A stretch of 64,000 nucleotides of DNA from Terriglobia bacterium (GCA_020072805.1 JAIQGC010000004.1:50378-114377), one strand, 5' to 3'. Numbered from the stretch's first letter, positions 55,299 through 63,758 are shown. The notes: a model not told the origin generated them from the letters alone. Translations and numbers: made by a program.

Positions 55299-56153
55299 TC
55301 AGGGATACCGACGGTCAAATTCTACTTTGCTCAACAGGGTTGCGATTGGGAAGGGCAGCCCCTCAGATATTCTGGCAATCAGCGTTCTGAGTCTAGCGTC
55401 GTCCGTGATGAAGAAATCGACGTAAGGCAATGCCATCAGGTGCTGTTGGTCCATAAAATTGTTTCGATTTAGTTGACGCTCTTCGCGCCAGTTGTCATGC
55501 GTGGCTCTCGCCTCTAGCGCAAGGCATGGGAAGTCTGTCATTTGACACGCACTGAGGAATCGGTTTTTACTGTCCGCATCAATTACAACGCGAGAGGGCG
55601 TTTCCGTCGGCAGTAACTGCTCGATGTAGAGGCGTTCAGTGTTCTGAACGATCGCCGGAGTCATTGCGCCAGCGCGGAACCTGGCTTTGTTCGCTTGGTT
55701 CGTTTCGAACGCTTGGCGTAGGTTCCGTTCCAGAGGATGGTTATCTCCGATGTCATGTAGGTGGATGACAAAGGCTCGGCTATCTCGATGAGCTGGTTCA
55801 CCTGCAAGGTCAGCAATAACTGCTCGCACATCCCCTATCATCTGCGGCGCTTCACTCGGAATCCTCGCGAAGCTAAAGAACGCGTCGGAGACTTCTCTGC
55901 GTTGGATGGACCTGCGGTTGTGCAGCCATCTAGTTTGCAGAGAATCCATGAAATCTGCTTTCGCAATTCCGCGTGCAGCGTCATTGTCTTCGGCGGCCTC
56001 GATCCAATGCGTTGGCGATAGCACAAGGGTCACTGCGCCAGTTGCGACGAGTCGCCTCAAGTGGTCCTTGTACACGTCCGGCCCTTGATGAGCCGTCACG
56101 ATAAAATTGTGATCGCAGTAAATCAGAGGCACGCACACGAGGATATCATGCAA
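55299..56153 (-). CDS. PIN-like-domain protein
   Basis: A 284-residue protein with no signal peptide. The first strand carries IYCDHNFIVTAH, and the C-terminal part has DQQHLMALPYVDFFITDDARLR. The spaced aspartates (near residues 14 and 240-255) and the closing FFITDD motif are the pattern of PIN-type metal-dependent RNases; the ITDD motif fits well. The middle is helical. No antitoxin-like partner is adjacent on the same strand. It could be a nuclease effector within the island, or a PIN-like regulator. Start at 56153 has no strong ribosome-binding site. Confidence 0.65.
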   Translation of the reverse strand: MHDILVCVPLIYCDHNFIVTAHQGPDVYKDHLRRLVATGAVTLVLSPTHWIEAAEDNDAARGIAKADFMDSLQTRWLHNRRSIQRREVSDAFFSFARIPSEAPQMIGDVRAVIADLAGEPAHRDSRAFVIHLHDIGDNHPLERNLRQAFETNQANKARFRAGAMTPAIVQNTERLYIEQLLPTETPSRVVIDADSKNRFLSACQMTDFPCLALEARATHDNWREERQLNRNNFMDQQHLMALPYVDFFITDDARLRTLIARISEGLPFPIATLLSKVEFDRRYP

Positions 56154-56227
56154 CCCAACCGCCGAAGACGTGACTATTCGTAGGCGAGCAGGCCGAGGTT
56201 TGCTCGCCTAACGTCGAAATCTGAGGC

Positions 56228-56581
56228 ATGAACAGGTGGGTAAGACAACAGAATGCATCGAGCCGAAGTCGAAGTCTCGAGTCTCAACTAGCTGAGGAGC
56301 GGAGCGGTCGCCTCCCATTCGAAAAGCTGATGAGCGAGCTTGAGTGTCGTGACGCCATGTACTGGAAGAAGGACGGCAGCGGTGGCCCGTATTGCAGCTA
56401 TTGTCTCCACCTAAGCAAGGAGCCCATCCCACTTACTCAGAGAGGAGAGGGAATCTTCTACTGCGGTATACACAATCACCATTTTGAAACAAAGGAACGG
56501 CAGGAGCGGAATCGGCAAGCTGCTCAGAGCGGTGGCGTGCGGAGGCCGAGTCGTTTCGGGCGACACTCATGGATGGGCTGA
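56228..56581 (+). CDS. Small zinc-finger-like protein of unknown function
   Basis: A 117-residue basic protein. It has one probable zinc site built of CSYC (about 55-58) and YCGIHNHHF (about 78-86), i.e. CxxC...CxxHxHH. The helical N-terminus is rich in Arg, Ser and Glu (about 10-45), and the tail is basic. It could bind nucleic acid. Nothing adjacent clarifies its role. Confidence 0.55.
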   Translation: MNRWVRQQNASSRSRSLESQLAEERSGRLPFEKLMSELECRDAMYWKKDGSGGPYCSYCLHLSKEPIPLTQRGEGIFYCGIHNHHFETKERQERNRQAAQSGGVRRPSRFGRHSWMG

Positions 56582-56621
56582 TAGGCGACGCAGACACGTT
56601 CCTGACATATAATGGCAGCCT

Positions 56622-56954
56622 ATGAAACTTTGGGGAACATTGCTCCTTTTGCTCCCACTTGCTGGATGCCAAGACACCCGTGTCACCAACATCGAGAAGC
56701 GCGTCGATCACTTAGAACAGACCGTCCATCAACTCGAAGCTGACCGGACCAAAGCCGCAGATGACGACTCAGCGAGACGGGCGAAACTGGAAAGCTGTGT
56801 GGCGGAGGCAAACGCCGCCTTCGAGAGGAACACGATCAGCAACGGAACGAGGCTGCGCAACGGATCGTACAACGTTCCGGTGGCAGTAGTGAGCGAGATG
56901 CAAAAAGCCAAGCAAGGCAAGATCGAGGAGTGCAGGCTCCTCTATTCAAAGTGA
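56622..56954 (+). CDS. Small coiled-coil lipoprotein
   Basis: A 110-residue protein with a lipobox LPLAGC (cleavage before Cys16), so it is lipid-anchored. A heptad-like VTNIEKRVDHLEQTVHQLEADR coiled coil follows (about 21-42). The rest has two cysteines (about 59 and 104) that may pair. Spaced 40 bases from the previous gene. Function unknown; entry-exclusion-like or host-interaction lipoproteins of similar size are common on mobile elements. Confidence 0.65.
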   Translation: MKLWGTLLLLLPLAGCQDTRVTNIEKRVDHLEQTVHQLEADRTKAADDDSARRAKLESCVAEANAAFERNTISNGTRLRNGSYNVPVAVVSEMQKAKQGKIEECRLLYSK

Positions 56955-57012
56955 AATCGTTCGCTTTTCTTCGCGCCTATGCTAGTCTCGCCGTGAGATG
57001 TGGAGAGTCAAC

Positions 57013-57156
57013 ATGGAAACCGGAAAACCACCAGCGCAATGGGAGGTCACGCACTTCGCTGATATCGGTACGTTAGAAGAATTCGTGCAACAACTCAGTC
57101 CGTACGACCCGTTACACGGCGCGATTAGCATAGCGGGAGTTGTGTTGGCTCAATAG
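57013..57156 (+). CDS. Small protein (47 residues) of unknown function
   Basis: ATG 57013 has GGAGAG 5 bases upstream. The product opens METGKPPAQWEV, has an acidic middle (IGTLEEFVQQL) and ends in a hydrophobic ISIAGVVLAQ. It lies directly before the proteasome-like unit, on the same strand, 47 bases away. Coding status rests only on the ribosome-binding site and clean frame. Confidence 0.4.
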   Translation: METGKPPAQWEVTHFADIGTLEEFVQQLSPYDPLHGAISIAGVVLAQ

Positions 57157-57203
57157 GCAATTGGCTTGGACGGCGTTTTGCTAATTGCGATATACTGGCC
57201 TCT

Positions 57204-57629
57204 ATGAATAGAGATGAACTAGTTTTGGCAGCGATGGCCCCTGGTGGCGGGTACTGTTACACGCCTGTCCAGGTTCAGAAGCTTCTGTTTCTTATTGACC
57301 GCCAAATACCCGAGCACGTCGGTGGTCCCCATTTTCATTTCGTGCCATACAACTATGGTCCGTTTGACAGGGACGTGTATCACCAACTGGACCAGTTAGC
57401 CCTCCGAGGGTTAGTCGTGATTAATCAATCGTGGGCACCACGAACTTTCACTCTTACTCCTGAGGGACTGACCAGGGGAACCGCAGCCCTGAATACGCTC
57501 CCGGCTGCCATACGGGACTTCATCAATAGAACATCCTCCTTCGTACAGACCCAAAGCTTCTCTTCGCTTGTCTCTGCAATCTATAAAGCTTTCCCCGAAA
57601 TGCGGGAAAACAGCGTTTTCCAGAGTTAG
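57204..57629 (+). CDS. Winged-helix/Panacea-like protein paired with a proteasome-like hydrolase
   Basis: A 141-residue cytoplasmic protein. The middle reads VQKLLFLIDRQ (about 24-34), FVPYNYGPFDRDVYHQLDQLALRGLV (split across about 46-71), and FTLTPEGLTRG. The K(L)LFxxD ... YGPFDxxVYxxLxxLxxxGLI layout resembles DUF4065/Panacea-like antitoxin domains and winged helices of small regulators. A promoter-like TGCGATATACT sits just upstream. The gene ends 8 bases before the Ntn hydrolase start, so they are co-translated. It may be an adaptor, antitoxin or repressor for that enzyme. Confidence 0.6.
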   Translation: MNRDELVLAAMAPGGGYCYTPVQVQKLLFLIDRQIPEHVGGPHFHFVPYNYGPFDRDVYHQLDQLALRGLVVINQSWAPRTFTLTPEGLTRGTAALNTLPAAIRDFINRTSSFVQTQSFSSLVSAIYKAFPEMRENSVFQS

Positions 57630-57637
57630 GCTCTAAG

Positions 57638-58393
57638 ATGACGGCTATTGTTGGCGTGCTTTGCCGTGATGGTCTTGTCATTGGAACCGACAGCTCTGCC
57701 ACGTTTGGCTCCGGCATGGGAGATCGCACGATTGAACAACCCACCGAAAAGCTAAAGATATATTCGGAAGCAATCATTGTCGCTGGAACTGGACAGGTCG
57801 GGTTGGGACAACGATTCGGTCATATTATTGAAAAGGCGTACGACGATAAGGTCTTTCGCGGCACGCAGCACTTCACAACCGTGGGCACGGAACTTTGTAA
57901 GCGGACACATACGGATTTTGGTTTGACTGGAGTCAGGCCGGGGCAGTACGGAGCACTTGTAGGCTTTGCACTCGGCGAAAAGCCGTTCTTATGTGAGTTT
58001 CCTATCTCTGATTTCCAGCCTGAATTTAAGACTGAAACGATGTGGTATTGCTCGATGGGCAGCGGTCAGCCGATTACTGATCCATTCTTAGCCCTGATGC
58101 GTGAAGTTTTTTGGGATCACGGCGTTCCAACCGTCCAAGACGCAACCCTTGCTGTAACGTGGGCACTCGACCACGCGGTGAAGGTAAATCCCGGTGGCAT
58201 AAACGGACCTGTGAGAATCGCCATACTAGAGAAGAATGCGGGCAAATTTCGTGGGAGAGTTCTCGACGATAGTGACTTGGACGAACATCGGCAGAACATC
58301 GGCCAAGCTAAGGAACGCCTTCGGGCATTTCCAGCATCGCAGAGCGCTGATGCGCCTGACACGCCCGAAATTCCTAAACCGGACCCCTCCTAA
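57638..58393 (+). CDS. Proteasome-like N-terminal-nucleophile (Ntn) hydrolase
   Basis: A 251-residue protein whose N-terminus matches the proteasome beta fold. Removal of Met exposes Thr2 (MTAIVGVLCRDG). Asp18 in VIGTDSSAT stands at position 17 relative to that Thr, as in 20S beta subunits, and Lys38 (EKLKI) is a good Lys33 equivalent. A SMGSG motif (139-143) matches the conserved Gly-Ser-Gly. VAGTGQVGLGQRFG is an unusual glycine-rich strand after the nucleophile region. No propeptide is present. The C-terminus is Pro-rich (about 235-251). Coupled to the wHTH/Panacea-like gene, away from any proteasome or Pup genes. Confidence 0.72.
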   Translation: MTAIVGVLCRDGLVIGTDSSATFGSGMGDRTIEQPTEKLKIYSEAIIVAGTGQVGLGQRFGHIIEKAYDDKVFRGTQHFTTVGTELCKRTHTDFGLTGVRPGQYGALVGFALGEKPFLCEFPISDFQPEFKTETMWYCSMGSGQPITDPFLALMREVFWDHGVPTVQDATLAVTWALDHAVKVNPGGINGPVRIAILEKNAGKFRGRVLDDSDLDEHRQNIGQAKERLRAFPASQSADAPDTPEIPKPDPS

Positions 58394-58570
58394 ATTCCCG
58401 AAGCTGCGAAACGTTACACCAATGAGGCAATGCTAGCTCTCTGCTTCGTCAGATCCTTCAAGGCCTCGCCACAATGGGAGCACGGCGTGCTTGATCGGCC
58501 CCGGTATTTTTGATCCATATCGAAGGTTAGTTTCCGGCAAAATCTAAGACCTAAGGAAGGGGGATTTGCC

Positions 58571-58731
58571 GTGAAGCATAAGCGATTCAACGTCGAGCAG
58601 ATCGTGGCAGTCTTAAAGCAGGCTGAAGCGGGAGTTCCGCTCGCTGAGCTGATCCGGCGGGTTGGAATTTCCGAGCAGACCTTCTATCAATGGAAGAAGC
58701 AATACGTCGGGTTGGAGGTCGACCAGGTTCG
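58571..58731 (+). pseudogene. IS3-family OrfA transposase remnant
   Basis: The first about 54 codons of an IS3-type OrfA: KRFNVEQIVAVLKQAEAG and the helix-turn-helix LIRRVGISEQTFYQWKKQY. The frame diverges from the family after VDQVR and stops at 58753. The leucine-zipper region, OrfB and right end are missing, so the element is dead. Confidence 0.8.
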
Positions 58732-59238
58732 TCTTTCCCACCGCCAGGGCTAGCAGGTAAGTCTCAAGAACGTCTCCGAGTTCCCGAGGCTGGGCCGCTA
58801 GGGTCAATCGGAAGCTTTCAGTGGACTCCGCTTGACCCGGATCGGCACCATTACACAGCTTCCATTAGTTGTCGAGACGGCGTGTTTGTAGAAAATTGGG
58901 AGGTAACACGCGTTGACGGCGTCCTACGCACTAGGATCAAGATTGAGCACGGACCTCAATGGATCGAAAAGAATCCAAAATTAGACCCCGTGGTGTTCAC
59001 ATGTACTGATCCGGAATTTTCTACGGCCCCGCTCGCTTCAATGCTTCCCGTGGCGAAGCCGCAACCAATTAATCCAGGATGGAAGGCAAATCACAGGTTT
59101 GAGTTTCCTGTAGCAATCATTGATCCTAATGGCCACGTGCAGGTTATGTCTGGCGTAAAGTTACCCGATGGGAGCCTTAAGACGGACTTTGGGTGTTGGA
59201 ATATTCTTACAAGATATTTCGGGGATGCAACGACATGA
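58732..59238 (+). pseudogene. 5'-truncated gene of unknown function next to the IS remnant
   Basis: An open frame continues to 59238, with believable protein from about 58800 on (FQWTPLDPDRHHYTASISCRDGVF and further beta-rich sequence with FPVAIIDPNGHVQVMSGV). Its apparent N-terminus (ATG 58690) lies in IS DNA in another frame, so the original start was probably lost. Function not recognised. Confidence 0.45.
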
Positions 59239-59387
59239 AGAATTTTCCAGGCACTTTTCTTTGTGAGTTCTCTCGCGCCGACGAGACTCCTTCATTGGAA
59301 CCAGGTGAACCAGGGGGCAGACAGGACGTTTCCGTCTTCTACGGAACATGCACGAAGCTTTCGCAGTATGGATTAAGGCTACGTTGA
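59235..59387 (+). CDS. Small coupled open frame (50 residues), uncertain
   Basis: ATG 59235 overlaps the preceding stop (ATGA). The product (MKNFPGTFLCEFSRADE...) has no recognisable domain. The 4-base overlap is the only argument for coding. Confidence 0.3.
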   Translation: MKNFPGTFLCEFSRADETPSLEPGEPGGRQDVSVFYGTCTKLSQYGLRLR

Positions 59388-59539
59388 ATTGGTGGGGTCG
59401 GTGGGAATCGGACTAAGAATGCCTTTGAATTTTCGCAAGTTATTGGTTCCACGAACCGCCAGAGTCGTGCAAACGGTGCAATTACCCAAACCGAGGTATA
59501 CGCCAGGTGCACGCGAATGCCGCAGTGCCATCAGCAGCT

Positions 59540-60937
59540 CTAATGCTTCGTGCGCACATATGTTCCATATCGCCCATAACATGGGGAGCCCCGACGATTC
59601 TTGTGAGGATTGAGAGAGCCAACCATTTTCTTCTTATTAAATGTCCTTCCACAAACCGCACATCGATAAACGTAGGTCGGCCCCTGATGTGTGGTTCTCG
59701 CTGCTCGGCGCATCCTTGCCATGCTCGGTATCGCGGTTGAAGGCACAACGGTCAGCGGCCCGGTCGAAGTCAGTTCAACCGAGTAACGCGGAGTGAAAAC
59801 TTGCGAAGTGACTGTCGCTCCCTGTATTCGGTCCACGCGGTAGGACCTATACTCCCCTGAATCGCTTCGTATGGAGCCCAGCACGTAGTTTCCTTCAGCG
59901 GTCTGCCGCAACGAATAAGGCTCTATGCGACGAACATTACCATCGTAGGTAAGATCGACACAGAGATGATTCGCCGCTGCGAAGCGAATGATCTCAAGCA
60001 CAGAGCGCGAGCGCAGGGGAATAGTCATCGGCAAGATGCGCGTGCGTACAGGCACTTCGCCGATACCGCGCTGGATGAGAGCGCGCTGGAGGATCGGAGC
60101 GTCGCTCATCATCCAATTAAAAATCTCTGGCAGTGCGTCCCAGAAGTCATTGAGCGGCGGGAGAACAGGAAGCTGGTGCGACAACATATCCGACCACATG
60201 GCTTCAAGAGCAGATCGATGCGGCACGAGGGTCTGGAATGTGGGGATTGGAATCGCCTTGTAAGCGCATTTTTGCCGAAGCACGTCGAGCAGCACTGTGG
60301 CACCCGGTCGGCTGTCCGTATGGCGATAGAGGTTCACCACATCGTAAAGGTCCCGTGGTCGCGTCCGTTCTCCGAGCGCCCGCAGTTTTTCGCCAAATGC
60401 TTCTTCGTAGGCATAACAATTTGCCCAGATGCCTCCCTCTGGACGATCAGTGTAAGGATGAAAGACCTCGCGCCGGACAGAAGGTAGCACCAGCCTTTCG
60501 TCTGCTGTCAGATCGAGCTTGATTTTGGGCCAGCCGCCGGAAGTTGGCGACACGGGTCCACGGTACGCAATTTTGCCTTGGCAGTTGGGTCGTCCGCGAG
60601 GATTGTCGTAGATGTCGAATTCAAGCTGTTCAGCGGGGATGTTGAGACCAGACTGTTCAGTCACCCACGCGATGACTTCGTCAAATACTGTCCGTAAGAA
60701 TTCCTCGTCCAGGTGTTCTTCATTACGGAGGGTAAAGTCCAGATCTTCGGAAAAGCGATAGGTTTCGAAATAGCACTTCTTGAGACAGGTGCCGCCCTTG
60801 AATGCCCAGCTTTCCGCAAGTTCTTCATGCGCATATATGCCACCGAGAATCCAACCTAGGACGTAGTCTTTTTCGACCACGTTTGGCAACAGTGAAAACG
60901 ACGACGCGGCTTCGAGGATTTCACGCCTATCGATCAT
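59540..60937 (-). CDS. AbiEii-type nucleotidyltransferase fused to WYL and zinc-finger domains
   Basis: A 465-residue protein. Residues about 1-260 are an AbiEii/AbiGii nucleotidyltransferase: FKGGTCLKK (48-54 region) and RFSEDLDFTL with Asp65/Asp67, the metal-binding pair, plus a KIKLDLTADE strand. In type IV toxin-antitoxin systems such enzymes modify tRNA 3' ends. Residues about 305-385 match a WYL domain (LEIIRFAAANHLCVDLTYDG, RRIEPYSL, YRVDRIQG, FTPRY), a ligand-sensing module of defence regulators. A C-terminal zinc finger (YRCAVCGRTF ... CYG, about 420-460) follows. Ordinary AbiEii is about 300 residues. Start 60937 overlaps the antitoxin stop by 4 bases. Confidence 0.85.
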   Translation of the reverse strand: MIDRREILEAASSFSLLPNVVEKDYVLGWILGGIYAHEELAESWAFKGGTCLKKCYFETYRFSEDLDFTLRNEEHLDEEFLRTVFDEVIAWVTEQSGLNIPAEQLEFDIYDNPRGRPNCQGKIAYRGPVSPTSGGWPKIKLDLTADERLVLPSVRREVFHPYTDRPEGGIWANCYAYEEAFGEKLRALGERTRPRDLYDVVNLYRHTDSRPGATVLLDVLRQKCAYKAIPIPTFQTLVPHRSALEAMWSDMLSHQLPVLPPLNDFWDALPEIFNWMMSDAPILQRALIQRGIGEVPVRTRILPMTIPLRSRSVLEIIRFAAANHLCVDLTYDGNVRRIEPYSLRQTAEGNYVLGSIRSDSGEYRSYRVDRIQGATVTSQVFTPRYSVELTSTGPLTVVPSTAIPSMARMRRAARTTHQGPTYVYRCAVCGRTFNKKKMVGSLNPHKNRRGSPCYGRYGTYVRTKH

Positions 60938-61740
60938 GGTACCGTTTGTTTCCTGGTTGACGGCAGCCAGAGACGCCAGGCCGTGACAAGTTTTTTCGGC
61001 GGAAGCGCGGGATCCAGGCTGGCATAACCCTGAGTTAACCGAGAGCGGCACTCGGCAGCGAGTTTGTCATCGTGCAAACGCGTTTCCGCAAGATATCCGA
61101 GGCGCTTGAACACGACACCGTTGTCAAACTGCTCCGCATACCGAATCAACAAGTCGCGGTCTGCGCTTTTGGTTCTGACATACGACGCCAGGCTATCAGC
61201 TACGTGGTCGATGCCACCGCCCATCTTGGGCGTGGCGATCATATCAACCAGCGTTCGCGCGGGGTCCGAGATAGATACTTTGACAGAACCCCGCCACAGG
61301 GTTTTCAATCCGAAGAAACGCTTTGGTTTCACATTGTGCACCGCGAAAACTGCGCCTTGGGCGATCACGCGCTTTTCTGTAACGCGCCGAGTGGTGAAAA
61401 CTAGGATTTCATTGAAAAGCTGCTCGGTGAGTTCCCAATAGTGAGCGGCCGTCCAGCCGCCGATATAGCATGGATTGAAGAGCGTTGGTACGAGGACCCA
61501 AGGATCCGCGACTACCTGTTCGCTGCCGGCTAAGGCCAAGGGAACGGGAACATAAAGCCCGTGTCCGATCCGCCGGAGCCAGCCCTGCTGTCTCCACCGT
61601 GAGAGGATCTTGCCTGCGGCACGACGTTCGATATTAAGAGCCTGCGATGCAATTTCGACCGACACCACTTCCTTTGCAGCGCGGAGTACCGTAGCGAGCC
61701 GCGCTCGGTGGCTGGGCAATGAATCTTTCGCTGCCTGCAT
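60934..61740 (-). CDS. AbiEi-family antitoxin
   Basis: A 268-residue protein. The N-terminal winged helix (about 10-65: RARLATVLRAAKEVVSVEIASQALNIERRAAGKILSRWRQQGWLRRIG as the DNA-binding part) is followed by GLYVPVPL and the AbiEi C-terminal domain (PCYIGGWTAAHYWELTEQ, SDPARTLVDMIATPKMGGG). It should neutralise AbiEii and repress the operon. ATG 61740 was chosen because the family homology begins there; 75 further codons upstream are not homologous. A TATACGTATA palindrome lies 6-15 bases upstream and may be its operator. Coupled to AbiEii (ATGA). Confidence 0.87.
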   Translation of the reverse strand: MQAAKDSLPSHRARLATVLRAAKEVVSVEIASQALNIERRAAGKILSRWRQQGWLRRIGHGLYVPVPLALAGSEQVVADPWVLVPTLFNPCYIGGWTAAHYWELTEQLFNEILVFTTRRVTEKRVIAQGAVFAVHNVKPKRFFGLKTLWRGSVKVSISDPARTLVDMIATPKMGGGIDHVADSLASYVRTKSADRDLLIRYAEQFDNGVVFKRLGYLAETRLHDDKLAAECRSRLTQGYASLDPALPPKKLVTAWRLWLPSTRKQTVP

Positions 61741-62315
61741 GACTATATACGTATACCACAGATTCTCATTTTGTGGGAACTTCACGCATCTATATGTAGT
61801 TGCAACCCACTTTGACGTCCTGCGCCAATAAATGCCCGAGAGGATTCCCCTGCTCAGCGGGACCTGGGCCCGATTCAACTTTCGAATTCTCTGATCGATC
61901 ATCAGCACGTACGGATGAAGAAGAAATGGGTTTTCCCACCCGCCACAGACGCATTGATTTTGCACAAAAAGTAGATATCCAAATACAAATAAACATCAGG
62001 CATTCACTTCTTCGATATAATAAAAGCAAATGAAACGACGGCGTAAATCCGCAACATCGGATGGTGAACCTTTACTTCCTCTCACGATCTTTCCCACATT
62101 GCAAACCAGGCTATTTATCAGCGCGAAGCGCGGCAAAACCTTTGTATTCCGAACATGGAAAAGCATGGCTGTTCCGTGAGCGGATTCAATAAGTTAAACG
62201 TCAGAGTGAAACAGGGATTCAAGAACGGCCAATCTTACGGATGAGCAGGTCAATAGCAGTCCGACAGCCAAGCGCGACGGGATATTGCCACTAAACCAGA
62301 CTCGTTATCATGCCC
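61741..62315. other. Intergenic region with one small candidate ORF
   Basis: About 575 bases without a firm gene. It starts with the AbiE promoter/operator (palindrome 61746-61755). A 49-codon frame at 62030-62179 (MKRRRKSATSDG..., basic) follows a TATAAT at 62016-62021 and would be leaderless; coding is uncertain. Confidence 0.4.
62030..62179 (+). CDS. Candidate small basic protein, uncertain
   Basis: A 49-residue frame beginning MKRRRKSATSDGEPL. TATAAT ends 8 bases before the ATG, with no ribosome-binding site. No domain recognised. Confidence 0.22.
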   Translation: MKRRRKSATSDGEPLLPLTIFPTLQTRLFISAKRGKTFVFRTWKSMAVP

Positions 62316-62855
62316 CTAGCTGTCAACGAGCTTAAATTTCCCTCGTTCTTTAATGCGCCCTTCTTCGATTAGACCTTCGCGAACCAAGCGATGACAAAGC
62401 GTGAGAATCTCCCATGGAATCGCGTTGAGACGTGTCGCGATTTCCTCATAAGAAATATACGTTTGACTTTCGCCGAGGATTTTTAGAACGGAGGCAGACT
62501 TGTCAGCATCAATTGCCTCGCCGATGTCCAGGAGTGCTTCATCATAGTCGCACCAGATAACACGATTCTTCCAGACGATAAAATGGCTCCTACACCCCGT
62601 ATCCCTCCAGATTGAAGGGTATATAGAGACCCGCTTGCCAAACTCTCTATAAAGAGACCAGGCTCGTCCGGTTCGGCGATCCAGATTCAACAGAACATCA
62701 TCACCACATCCGCTCGGACAACGTAATACGATCCAACGAGGCATTTTCTCCCTACTGATGACGGCCAGGTCGCCCGGTTTCTTTAGTACCGCACCGGCTT
62801 CAATTCGATCAGCGACGAAGCCCTTAAAGCTGACGGCATTCGCCCTCGTGTTCAT
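62316..62855 (-). CDS. DUF6527-like protein with C-terminal winged helix
   Basis: A 179-residue protein. Residues about 35-105 fit DUF6527: PRWIVLRCPSGCGDDVLLNL (a CxxxC zinc-type site), GRAWSL, ISIYPSIWRDTGCRSHFIVWKNRVIWC. The PSI...GCxSHF core is the family hallmark. I recall relatives encoded beside bacterial ubiquitin-like/E1 genes, but none are visible here. Residues about 120-178 look like a winged helix (SASVLKILGESQTYISYEEIATRL, GLIEEGRIKERGKFKL), an unusual addition. The start overlaps the upstream gene's stop by 4 bases (ATGA). Confidence 0.68.
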   Translation of the reverse strand: MNTRANAVSFKGFVADRIEAGAVLKKPGDLAVISREKMPRWIVLRCPSGCGDDVLLNLDRRTGRAWSLYREFGKRVSIYPSIWRDTGCRSHFIVWKNRVIWCDYDEALLDIGEAIDADKSASVLKILGESQTYISYEEIATRLNAIPWEILTLCHRLVREGLIEEGRIKERGKFKLVDS

Positions 62856-63517
62856 ATACCCGCTTCACTTGCGAGGTTCAGAAGTAGGCTCTCCGCGATC
62901 AGATATCCAACTGCGAATCTGGATTCGGGAAAGTGCTTATCGGAAGGGTATATCATCCTGCGGAGTAGAACGAAGGCGATCGCAGTTTGATATTCACGAG
63001 TGCCATCGGGTTCTTCCCCAGACAGGGCAATCGTTCGCAGCTGCCTCACGCAATTCCACAACCATTCACGCTTATGCTGTTGCAGCGCGGGCTCAGGGGG
63101 TTTAAGGAAAGTGGAAGGATCATAGAGCCTAGCTATCGTGTCTTTCCAGTCAGAATCGACGTCGCCATTCTCATATTTTGCAAATGCCAAGCTCACTTCA
63201 AGAGTTGCAGGGTCAAAAGCTATCCGACCCACGGCAGCACTGCCCACCCCCGTGTCGTCCCCGGCTACCGTGATGCCATACGGGGCCTCCTGAAAAAGTT
63301 TTATTAAAATGCGACACATTTTCCTTTTTCGCCGCTGATTAGGTAGATAGAGGGGGATGTCCTCGACTCGACCTGCTGTTGGACTTGCTGCTTCATTAGA
63401 ACGCAAGCTGAGCAGCAAAACAGAGGCTCTCGGCAGGCCCTCAGAAAGCGCATTCGCAATCTCATGTATTTTCTCCCGTGGCTTCTTGATCGAAAGAGGG
63501 CGAAAAAACAATGACAA
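62852..63517 (-). CDS. Protein of unknown function coupled to the DUF6527-like gene
   Basis: A 221-residue predicted cytoplasmic protein. The N-terminus is basic and helical (RPLSIKKPREKIHEIANALSEG). A beta-rich middle holds GITVAGDDTGVGSAAVGRIAFD, with a small-residue, Asp/Gly-rich loop. The C-terminus is helical (WNCVRQLRTIALSGEEP ...). No family is recognised. Its stop overlaps the start of the DUF6527-like gene, so the two products are made together and probably interact. Confidence 0.6.
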   Translation of the reverse strand: MSLFFRPLSIKKPREKIHEIANALSEGLPRASVLLLSLRSNEAASPTAGRVEDIPLYLPNQRRKRKMCRILIKLFQEAPYGITVAGDDTGVGSAAVGRIAFDPATLEVSLAFAKYENGDVDSDWKDTIARLYDPSTFLKPPEPALQQHKREWLWNCVRQLRTIALSGEEPDGTREYQTAIAFVLLRRMIYPSDKHFPESRFAVGYLIAESLLLNLASEAGI

Positions 63518-63758
63518 CGAGATCTCACAAATCGGAGGCCGTCATGGGCAGAGCGATTTTCCCCATCGCGCGGACCCCAAAAATAACGCGCCCACAAAAG
63601 CAAGCCTCGAACCCGCTTTTTTCCCATCGCAAAACGGCAGCCGAACCGAGCCATGTTTTTCGACACCTATTTTTTGCGTCGCCAGAGCGCTCTTTCCTGA
63701 GCATAGATTTTGGGTCGGGTGAACACGCATGAAAACTAGACCGCACTCCCCCGTTCAC

